NCBI GenBank assembly: GCA_013396635.1
Contig: WBMW01000464.1
Location: 521,540-585,539, forward strand
DNA: 64,000 nt
Direction of reading: 5' to 3'
From: Penelope pileata
Taxonomy: Eukaryota > Chordata > Aves > Galliformes > Cracidae
The position numbers were made by a program, and so were the translations under genes. The first letter of the stretch is position 1; every line of letters begins with the position of its first letter. Below the pieces are notes generated by a model. It was given only the letters and a program-made list of their open reading frames with translations. It made no database searches and had not been told where the DNA came from. This document shows positions 27,126-37,200 of the stretch, in pieces.

Positions 27126-28756
27126 GCGAACAATTCAATCTGCTTCTTTACACAGCATCTCAGCCTCCTCTTCAATTTTGTCTCTTCATGCTTCTTTTAG
27201 GAAAGAAAGAACCAGAAAGGTCACATAAGGCTGCCTGCCATTGCCACGTATCTGTCCTTGCACACAACTCACAAAACCTGGGGCAAGTTCTTTCTGCGTC
27301 TCATTACTAGGAAAAAATTCATAAAACCTGAAGAAAATGTAACTTTTAAAGATATATCTTTAGCTTAAGGAGAAACTGCAACGCTACAATGAAAGACTGA
27401 GCTAATCCCAGCATAAGTAGAAAAAGAACAAAATCAAAGATCCTATCTACATTAGCCATTGGACACAGTCATCACGTTATGTAAGCAAACTTTGAATAAC
27501 CTCTTAGATAAACGCTTTCTATATCTATTTGTGTGGCATTCTTATTTTGTGAAAGCAGCTTTATCTGGCAACATCCATGCACAATCAGTGGCATCTATTC
27601 CTGCATACGTGAGGAGCTCCATGAAGAGGAAGCTAACTCCAGTTGTTATCAATATTCTCTGACAATACAGAACTCTGAAAACTCCTACATTAGGAGCACT
27701 TGGTCACTTGCTCACTGCTTTCATGGTGGCCTCTAATTTTATTCTTCTTTTATGAGAGCAATTAAAAGCTTTTAGCATTTTCTGGCTTCCTGGAGGGTAA
27801 TGAATTATCTGTGCTTCCAAACTAATCAAGGATAATAGTCTTTCCAGAACACTTAGGCAGACCATTTGGGGGTGACTAGGGAAATCCAGACGGTTACTGC
27901 CACACTAACACACACTTCAGCTGATAATGGCTACCTAGGTTTGCAGAGCTTCTCAGTATTTTCTCATTATATTCATAAACTTCTGTTACTGAAATAATAG
28001 AGAGAATTAATTGCCTCTAATTGAGTTTGGTGGTTCTAAATTAAATTAGCATCCACAGCATAATATAAACAATGTCAACAGCATTGACTCCATTACAGAA
28101 ACTGAATAAACTCTAAACACAAGTGCTCAAAATCACATCCTTTAGGGATCTCTACTACATTAATTCTGACCGTTAAAGAAGAATGAGCTTTTGTAAAAAC
28201 ATCCCTCAGGAGTCCCACCTTCTCCCATGCATAACATGAGCTAAACCCAGTCAAGCCCAAATTCTGAAGAGTCAAGGAGGGTCAGAGTCAGTCTGCATAA
28301 TTCATGTTGCTGCAGAAGATGCCTGGAAATACACATGACCACAACTTTCTATCCTTTTTGCCTCCTCTAAGTAAAGCTTTTATGATGCATCAAATACATG
28401 AGAAAGAGATGTAATGATGTCTGTAAAGCAGCAAAGTCCTGATAAATAAGTTAATTTCATGCCCCATTATCACTGCTGCTAGCAAGCAGGTCCTCAAATA
28501 GGGTGAGACTCACAGTCTGGAATGACCAGGGGAGCTCCACTGGCCGTAGTGGATCACCCAGAAATTCTTTTGGTTGCTCATTCTGGAGCTACTCTGAGAT
28601 GGAAGTCATAATCATCAAAAGTGATAGAAACCACAATTAATTTTCTTAGAGTAATACTGATTGCGCATATCTAATATTTTAACCTGAAGTGAGTATTCAT
28701 ATTAAGATACAAGTGGACTCTGATTTTTTGCAATATTCTGGGAATCTGCTCTAAGG
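27126..28756. other. Unique non-coding DNA between two CR1 copies
   Basis: No gene or repeat family is recognised. The open frames at 27459-27736 are short, overlap in two frames and have no domain. Confidence 0.55.
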
Positions 28757-30815
28757 GGCTTAGGGGACGGACCATGAGAAATGGTCACTTTTTAAGAACC
28801 ACCTTTTAAAAGCCCAGGATCAGGCAATCCTATTGTGTTGCAAGTCAAGCAAGTAAAGCAGAAGATCAGCTTGGATGAACAGAGAAGTACTCTTGGAACA
28901 CGGGTAGAAAAAGGATATATATGTCCTCTGGAAACACAATCTGGCTTCACAGGACGAGTACAGAGCTGCAGTTCACATCTTTAGGGAGAAAACAAGGAAA
29001 CTCAAATCTCACCTTAGCCAGTGTGGTGTCAGAAAAAAGGACAATTTTAAGTACATCAGCTTCAATAGGAGGTCAAAGGAAAACACTGGACTGATAGCTG
29101 ATGAAGATGGTAACCTAACAAGTAAGGATGAGAAAAATATAGAGGCATTTTAATTTTTTTTGCCTTGTTTTTTAATATTTATGATACGTCTTGGGCTGCC
29201 CAGTCCACTGAGTTGGAGAACCATGATTGCAAGAGCAATTATTTTCCATTTGTGGTCAACAACATTTTAAGGGATCATTTATATGAGCCAAATGTTTGTA
29301 AGTCCATGGGGCCTGATGGGATTCATATTAGAGCACTGAAGGAATTAGTGAATATTATTTCTGGATTTCTCTCAACAATTTACCAAATGTCATAGAAGTC
29401 TCAGGAGATCCCTGCTGACTTATATCTAGCCAATGTTATAAACATCTACAAAAAAATCATGAGAGAAAAATCAGGAAATTACAGACTTGTTAGTCTAACT
29501 TTAGACACTGAAAAAGTTACGGAGAAGTTTGTTCTGGCGATATTGAAAGCCACTTAAAGAACAAAGCTATTATGTGGCATAGTCAATGAAAAGTCTGGCC
29601 TTAGTAATTTGATCTTCTATGATAAGATCACCTGCTTCGTGGATGAAGGGAAGGCAGTGGACATAATCTTTTTGTATTTTGGTAAGGCCTTTGATATTGT
29701 CCTTCATGGCATCCTTCTGGACAAACTGTCCAACCGTGAGATAAACAGGTTCATGCTACACTGAGTGGTGAATTGGCAGAATGGTAAGGCTCAAAGGGCT
29801 GTAGTGAATGGGCCTACATCTGGCTGACAGATGATCACTAGCATTGTTTCCCAGGGCACAAGTCTAGGGCCAGTTCTGCTCAACACTTTTATCAATGATC
29901 TGGATGCAGGAGAGGAGTGCATCCTGAGCAAGTTTGCTGATGACTCTAAACTGGGAGGTTGACTCCCTGGAGGGACAAGAGGCCTTGCAGAGATATCTAG
30001 AGACACTGGAGCACGGGATGATTAGCAACAGCATGAAGTTCAACAAAGGAAATTGCTGAGTTTTGCTCCCGGGACAGAGCAATGCCAGACAAAGGCACAG
30101 CCTGGGAGACAAGCAGCTGGAGAATGGTTCACCAGGAGGGGATCTGGAGGTGCTGGTGGCAGCAGGCTCAGCATGAGTCAGCAGTGTGCTTCGGTAGCCA
30201 AGCGAGCAAACTGCATTTAGGAGTGCAATAAACACATTATAGCCAGCAGCACAAAAGAGGTGATTCTCCCACTGTATCTAGTGTTGGTGCAGACACACCT
30301 TGAATATTGTGCGCAGTTCTGGACTCCACAATAAGAAAAAAGATGATAAAGTCCTTGAAAGCATCCAGAGGAGAGCAACAAAGCTAGTAACAGGGCTGGA
30401 AGGCATGTGATGTGAGGAGAGGCTGAGGACACTTAAGCAGTCCAGTCTGGAGAGGAGGAGGCCGAGAGATGACCTCACTGCTCTCTGCAGCTCCCTGAGG
30501 AAGGGAAACAGGGAGATGCCAGGCTCTGCTTCTGAGAACAGGACAGGAACAGCACAAAGCTGCATCAGGGGAGGGTAAGACTGGACATGTGGAAAAATTC
30601 TTTATCATGAGGGCAGTCAGACACTGGAACAGGCTTCTTAGAGAGGCAGTTCATGCCCCCTGCTTGTCACTGTTCAAGAGGTGTTTGGACAATGCCCTCA
30701 GTAACATTCTCTAACTTTTGGTTAGTCCTGAACAGGTCAAGTAGTTGAACTCAGTGATCTTTGAAGGTCCCTTCAAACTGAATTATTCTGTTCTGTTCTA
30801 CTCTATTCTATTTTC
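28757..30815 (+). mobile_element. Long 5'-truncated CR1 LINE, about 2.1 kb
   Basis: This is the largest mobile element in the window. It begins in the linker between endonuclease and reverse transcriptase ('KNHLLKAQDQAI', then 'SAWMNREVLLEHG'). It continues through 'KSMGPDGIHIRALKEL' (about 29301-29345), the 'SGNYRLVSLT'-like segment, the 'LFNTFINDL'-like segment and the catalytic FADD (29933-29944). It then runs on through the C-terminal region to a 3' UTR with GATCTTTGAAGGTCCCTTC (30761-30779) and a TTCTGTTCTA-type tail. Many in-frame stops and frameshifts show that it is inactive. Full-length CR1 elements are about 4.5 kb, so the 5' UTR, ORF1 and endonuclease are missing, the usual outcome of incomplete target-primed reverse transcription. 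The start is approximate. Confidence 0.93.
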
Positions 30816-31479
30816 AAGTAGATGTGCGCATTACTTTCCACAGCTTTGCCAGTTTTCCCAAGTTGCAAGAATGTTAGGGTACTGCTGTGGTTAATTATTT
30901 ACATAGCCCTTCAGTAGCACATCCCACAACAAGCTGCTCAGATAAGATTAAAGTGATGTAGATATTTGTCTTTCAGGTAATAAAACAGAGAAAGCACACT
31001 CAAAAATGAGTAGATAAAATTAACAAATGAAAACTTTTTTTTTTTTTTTAAAGGGAGCAAATTTGTTTTCCTAAACTTCTGTCCTCAGCTGAAGCAAAAC
31101 TATCTAGAGAACTGGTGGTAAACAGCTTGCCAGGATCAGCTCCATTACCTATGGGAAGATGTCAAATACTTACCCTTATCCCAGAGAAATTCCACTAAAG
31201 CTGCCAAATGTTATTTCTGTCCTGAGGAAATCCTCCAGGCATTCTGAGGAACTAAATATTGAAAAATCCAACCCACTCTTCTGCAAAAATTTCTTTGCTG
31301 GTACTGAGCAAATGGAAGCTGAACACTATTAAGGGCTTGTTTCTGACCAAATACAGGGCATTTAAAATCATGGAAGACGGCACCCAAAGAGCATTAACTA
31401 TGCAGAGAGGTTAAAAAAAAAAAAAAAAAAGCCTCAATTTTAGTTCTAAATTTCCAGGCAATGAATCCACAGGAAAAGA
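30816..31479. other. Unique DNA with two homopolymer runs
   Basis: No gene is recognised. It contains a T-run (31035-31049) and an A-run (31413-31430). The A-run lies about 50-70 bp from the apparent 3' end of the L3-like relic, but the relic reads on the opposite strand, so the run is not an obvious tail for it. Confidence 0.55.
31413..31430. repeat. Poly(A) tract
   Basis: Eighteen consecutive A residues on the plus strand, with no recognisable retroposed body upstream. Confidence 0.9.
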
Positions 31480-31935
31480 GGGACTGGGCAGGCTGTCTTG
31501 ATGTCACCTAAACCACTCTTTTGCCCAAGGCTACCTCAAACTTTACTGAAGGACACTGTTCTAACGCTATTTTTAAATCCTTCAATTGCAGGAGTCAGAA
31601 AGGAGACACACACTAAACAGGCAATCTGTTTCTGAGCTGAAAATGTTTTCCTAATGCCTGCTCCCTTCTTGTGTTGAAACTTGAGCCTCCTAATCCTAGC
31701 ACTCTGCAGAATTAGCATCAATAAAGATAAAGTTTGCTTTCCTAAGCACTTTTTTAATATTTAAAGGCCAATATCCACCTCCATTTTTCTCTCTGATCTA
31801 GATCAGAAAACCTCAATACCTTCAATCTTTCCTCCTGGGTCATATTTTCTAGATCACTGTTCATTCTCATGTCTGCTCTCATAGCAGCCACGCCAAATCT
31901 TTTTCCAACTGAGATGACCATAAGCGTACAGAGCC
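31480..31935 (-). mobile_element. Ancient L3/old CR1-clade LINE relic
   Basis: On the minus strand an 80-codon open frame (31754-31996) contains 'DLENMTQEERLKVL', close to the 'GLE.(M/L)(T/S)YEERL(K/R)' segment at the C-terminus of CR1- and L3-clade reverse transcriptases. Downstream in the sense direction come 'TAGGATTAGGAGGCTCAAG', a 'CTCCTTTCTGACTCCTGC'-like stretch and a 'GAGGTAGCCTTGGGCAAAAG...GGTGACATC' ending, typical of the L3 3' UTR. Divergence is far greater than in the CR1 copies nearby, so this is an old insertion. It contains no catalytic core. The family call is by eye and could be any old CR1/L3 lineage. Confidence 0.6.
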
Positions 31936-33744
31936 CTAGCCAAGTTCCTCCATGTTGCCAGAATAATTTTTCTACCTCTGCGTCCCTGGATGACATTTGC
32001 TATTTCCCCCATCTCATCCAAAAGCAAGACATCATTGATTTGTATTCAACCTGTGACGCACTCCAGTCCCACATCCTTCCTTGAAGTACTGTTCTCCACC
32101 TCTTGTGTTGCATTGTTGAATATTCTTACAGTGGAAGTTATATACACAAAATACGGGCAACCATAATCTGATGCTGTTATCCAACAGGCAAACATAATGA
32201 AGACTGGTTCTGTAATATCAAACCACATAAACATACCCTACTAGTTAAAATGTCATTGAAGGCTACATAAAATTTCACAACTGGATATGGAGTATTTTAT
32301 GAGCAGTGACAAAAACAATTGTTTTAGAGATACATTTTGTCTATGTTCCAGCTATTGTAATAACTATTTTAAAGAGACTGGGAAGAACAAATTCACAGAG
32401 CAAGTATGTGGATCAGATTGTCAAACACATGGCACATCCACCCCTTTCCTCCCAGGCAACAGAACCTAAAGAAGGGCAATGTAGGATAACAATAGGCTTA
32501 GATTTGAGAACTTGATGCACTGTGGCCCAAGGTGCCACAAACTGTCTGCACTAGCAAAGTCAGTCATTTCTCCTTAAAAGAAATAAATAAATAATCAAAT
32601 GAACAAAATGACCACATATCATTTCCCAAGAAGTTTTTGGCCATTTCATTTTCTTTAGCTTCATTTTAGCAGTTTTCTTCTTTGGTTTGTTAACTCTAAT
32701 CTGAACTTGCAAAAACTGACATACTAGAGTGATCTTTTTAGAAGTCAAGGCTATGTTAGAATCTGAAATGAAATTAGATACAACTGTTGTGAGTTCTGCC
32801 ATGCCTGAAATATTTCCTAGAAATCCAATAGTTTGGCAGTGCTCTGAGTGTGGAAAGACGTTTACCCTTGATTTCCCTGTAGTGACTTACAATGTTTTTG
32901 TATGTGTGCAAAATATTGACATCTTAAAATATTTATGTGTTAAGTAGACAAAGATGTTTCACATTGAGCTGCTTGGAAATGTCCTGGAGAATATCTTTAA
33001 ATATTAATGCTTCCCAGTGCAGCCCTTAGAAAAGTCTGTTCATAGTGACAAGACATTTCAGCTTGTTATAAGTTTGCTGTAATTATACCCTTCCATTTTT
33101 CTTCTTCCCCCTAGATATTTTATGCAGACAGATAATGACATTTTACTGGGGGAGGTGTATAACCATTGCTGTTTCAGCTCCTTCTTTTGTAAGCAGGAAC
33201 AATTCAAAGCTACTTATCACATTTTAAGCAATTTGTTCTTCTGTTTGTAATTATATATTACACATGCTTAATAGTCAGGGGAACAAATCACAAAAAAATT
33301 CTTGAACATGACAGTAATACTTCAAACTCATATTGTCAGATAGCACATTATACGGAACAAGCTAATCAAGGTGAAAACTGTTGGAGAAAGCAATCCCACT
33401 GATCCAATACATCCGAGGATGAAATATTCAAAATGTCTTTGAGTAACTTAGGAGCACAAGCTATTTTTCCAAAATGGGTTTGACATTTATATATTCATAT
33501 CTTTCTCAAAATCAGTGTGACTTCAGAATCAAAGTCTTTCAGAAACTGCTAAAAACGTCACCATCCATTTATACAAACTTCTTTATTATGAAAACTGAAT
33601 TTGAAGGACTGATAAACCTCTGCAGGGATCGAGCCTGTTTGAAGATACTAAGATTGATTGCTCTAGTCTTCTTAAATATGAAATACATAGAGCAGTGCAT
33701 GCCAGAAGTGGTTGTCTGGGACCTTCATTTTTTCTGAACAGAGT
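31936..33744. other. Unique non-coding DNA
   Basis: No gene is recognised. A short plus-strand frame (32729-32947) contains a CxxC half of a C2H2-finger-like motif without the histidines and is not considered real. The remainder is AT-rich unique sequence. Confidence 0.55.
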
Positions 33745-34292
33745 TGTGGTTTGACCCAGCAGATGGCTAAGTCCCACACAGTTGTTTGCTCACCCTCCCC
33801 CTTCCCAAGTGGGGTGGGGGAGAGAATTAAGGAAAAAATATGGTAGAACTTGTGGGTTGAGATAAAAGCTATTTACTAAGACGGCACAGAAAATAAAAGA
33901 AATAACAGTGTATATATAAAAGAAATAACAGTGTATATATATATATATACACATACATAAAAATAGATGATATACAAAGCAAGGGACCAACGACCGATAC
34001 CCAGCCAGCCAGCAGCCCCTCCCTCCAAGCAACTCCTCTTCCGTAAAAATCACATGATGTGATGTGGTATGGAATAGCTCTTTGGTCAGTTTGGGTCAGC
34101 TGCCTTGGCCCTGTCCCCTCCCAGTTCCTGGCTCCTTATGCCTCCTAACTGCTTCACTGAGGAACAGAATATGTCCTTGGCTCTGTTCAACACTGCCAAG
34201 TGTTATCAGTTTTTTTTTTCTTCTGGGACCAAAACATAGCTTCATACCAGACACTATGAGAGAAGTAACTTCTGTTAGAAACTAAGATAAAC
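33745..34292 (-). mobile_element. Solo ERVL-like LTR, nearly full length
   Basis: The plus strand starts at TGTGGTTTGACCCAGCAGAT, which is the reverse complement of the LTR's 3' end. It passes through the conserved AACTTGTGGGTTGAGATAAA block, an A-rich/AT-repeat stretch, 'GGTATGGAATAGCTCTTTGG', 'CAGTTTGGGTCAGCTGCC' and 'TGTCCCCTCCCAG', and ends in a decayed match to the LTR start near 34292. The transcriptional sense is the minus strand. No gag-pol-env sequence lies on either side, so it is a solo LTR left by recombination between two LTRs. In this family a TATA box lies upstream of the GGTATGG block in reverse orientation; here it is degraded. A target-site duplication was not resolved. Confidence 0.82.
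33894..33949. repeat. 23-bp tandem dimer plus (TA)n inside the LTR
   Basis: Two exact 23-bp copies (33894-33916 and 33917-33939), each starting TAAAAGAAATAACAGTGTAT, are followed by a TA dinucleotide run to about 33949. It sits in the A-rich central part of the LTR, where length variation between copies is expected. Confidence 0.92.
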
Positions 34293-37200
34293 AGCCAGTC
34301 AAATCAGCACTTAGGCAAACAATGTTAGGGTGCAGGTCTGACTGCACAAATACCCTTTTTTTTGGTATATGACTGTGTTGCTCCTCTCTGCAAACAGCAC
34401 ACAGTATATAAATCAAGCCCTTCTCTAACTTTCTTTTGAGTTGCAAATTATTGCGAGGCTGGACTGAAATGTCTGCTCTCTTGCTCCTTGGTACAAAAGA
34501 AAGGAATCCTTTCCTTTCATTCGTATCTCTATCAGTGGAATGCCTAATGGATCTTCATTCCCATAAAACATCGTGCATGCTGAAATGAACTCCTACATTT
34601 TATCCCTATGAGAATGTGACTTGTATTCAATGTAATAACCATTTTAGAAGTCTAGGTACGGACTGATTTAACCCTGGAAATTACCTGGGCAACAGCTGTC
34701 ATAAAAGTCGTCACTGGCTTCATGTTCTTAATTGGACTAGACATATTTTGCATATTTCAATAGCATTTGATAAACATGAAGCGGTAATGCTGAACTTGAA
34801 GCTTACACTATCCATTACTCCTGCACAGCAATTAACTGTGCCACAAGGCTATAGGAGAACAGAGAGTGGTTTTAGATTTTGGCAACAAATTCATTTTCCC
34901 CAAAAGCTCTCAGTTTGTCAGACTCTCCACCTGGACTCCCAAAGATCACATCACCCAAACACATCTTGAAAGCACAAGACTTGAGGACAAAACAAACAAA
35001 CATAAGGTACAACTTCCATAGTTACTATTCACAAGGAATTGAAATTTCAGACCCAAACTCCACAAGCGGACAAAGTATCCCATTGCAAAAAGAGACGGGT
35101 CCAGCGGCTCAAATGCAAACTATATTCTTCTCATTTAGCTGTTTCCAGAACCAGCTTCCACAAGTCCAAACTCTTAACACAGACCTTTAATACCTCTTAA
35201 TCTACACATATCATGAAGAGAGCATTCCCTGAAACTTCTGACATAAGCAATCACAGAAAAACATTAGCACTAGGCACTCAAGTTTCTTTAAAGCAGCATA
35301 CAAATTATCTCAGTGTTTCATCCAAAATGTTAGGTTATTTGAATTTCCAACAAAGAAAGAAGAAAGGTGCAGTGGCTCACGAAGGTTGAGAGCTGCAGGC
35401 TCCAACAACGTCCAAATGCTACATTACCTGAGCTGTGTTATTAACAACATCCCAATAAAAACACTGCACCTGACTGGCAGCTAGAGGGGCATCTCAGCCA
35501 CATTCTTCTTTCTGCTTTTCACAAAACTGTTCAGTACTGGACTTCAGCTGTAATGCCACTTTTATGTCGTACACCTGATGTCTCCTGAGGTCCTTTCACT
35601 GAACATTTTCTCGCCAAGAAATGTTTTACTGTTGCAGCTGAACTCTTTGGTTCTTTTAGTTCTTTAGTTTTTAATATCTTCTAGATTTTTTCCCTTCCTG
35701 ATTTCTGAAAAAAATTGTTGTGATCACCATTGATCTAAGCCGAATGTGCTGCCAAAAGAACAATGAATCTGATTTTCAAGTTAAAATAAATATAAGTCTT
35801 TCAGAAGAATAAACAAAAAAAAGTTCTGAGCAAGTTAAGAATAGCCAGATGATGGCTTTCAAAGGACTTTTTCTACATTAAACGAATTCAGAAGTCCCCC
35901 CAGATACAAGACATAACAGTAAAAAAGGTTGATTTCTCAGGTCAAAATCAGATTGCTGATTTTAAATCAGCCAGCCATTTCAAAAATGATAGAGAATGGA
36001 ATGGCATGTTTCTCAGACAATGATTCGTAATAATGGACTTTTCTTACTGAAAGCGTTACTGATTTAATCACCCTTCACTTACAGGATAGGCACATGTCAA
36101 AATTAAATCCTTTTGTTAGAAGGGAGGAGAGAGCCTAACCCCCCTGCAGGATTGTTAATCAGTATTTCAGTCTATAATGATGAAAGAATGATTATTGCAT
36201 TTGCTCTAAAGAACGTGTAATATAACAAAATAAACTATGATCAAGGAAAACTTGCATCTTGAAGTTGTTTCTATAAAATATAAACCTTTGTATAAGTCCT
36301 TAAAGCTGTTAGAAGCCTTTGAATAGGACAGCCCATACTTTTCAGATTCTTTTCTGCTAATTCTTCTGAACTGGAGGCTTTTCAATAAACACTGATTTCT
36401 CTCAAATAAAAAATAAAATAAAAATTACAAAGGATGGAGAAGGAAGACTTCTCGAGAGAGAATTAGAAGTGTAGACAGTCACTAAAATTACTGGGGGGGA
36501 AAAACTGTCCAGCATTACCATGAGCTTAAAGCAAAACTTCAAGCTGTGGACAGACTCTTGGGCAAGTGCCTTGATTTGCTATTGATCACTTCTAATATCA
36601 ACTATTAGAAATCTCCTATGTAGGAACTGATTCTAAGGACTAGTGGCCACAGGTGATACTGAGGCTTAATCTGTGTGAGCAAGTAAAATTGTTTGCGTGA
36701 TGTGCATCTAATCCTATTGTTTCCAGCTACTAAAATCAACTTGTTTTTCAGCAGGACTACTTTAACCAGAAAGGCTGGTCATAACTGTAGAGAGCCAGGA
36801 GACTATGCAAATGTAGCACCAGGTCAATCCAGCTCCACTGGCAGCCAAAGGCATTAACAAACATTCAGCAATTAAATGTGTCACTAGTGCAAAGTAACAA
36901 GTAATCTTATTTTTGGAAGATGGTATGAATACTGAGGTTGCCCATCTTGTATTCCTGATGTTCCTTCATCTTTGACAAGAATTATTTCACTCATTTATGA
37001 TTTTTCCACCTATACAATTAGTTTCATGAAATTTTCAATTGTAGTTAAGAGCTCATTTCAGTGACTGTCAGAAGATGACCAATCACTCTGTTTTGGAGTG
37101 CAAGGGGGAACAGATGGACAGGTCCAATGCAAACAATGTAAAATCAAAATAAACCATATATAATGAAAGCAAATTAAAAACAGTTATAATAACTAAAAAT

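Noticed and set aside
29165..29395. Plus-strand frame containing PDGI-type reverse-transcriptase residues as a host gene
   Set aside because: It is part of the CR1 LINE at 28757-30815, with stops before and after; not a host gene.
32834..32863. Plus-strand WQCSECGKTF resembling the start of a C2H2 zinc finger
   Set aside because: The histidine pair and linker are missing, the frame ends soon after, and no second finger is nearby. A ten-residue match alone is not enough.
35366..35381. A 16-bp match (GGTGCAGTGGCTCACG) to the start of primate Alu
   Set aside because: The similarity stops at once after the short match, there is no Alu body or A-tail, and the rest of the window is avian in repeat content. 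Chance match; not contamination.
36805..36812. Octamer (ATGCAAAT) POU-type sites here and at 24626, 41393 and 56703
   Set aside because: About four such matches are expected by chance in a window of this size and base composition, and they are scattered, not clustered.
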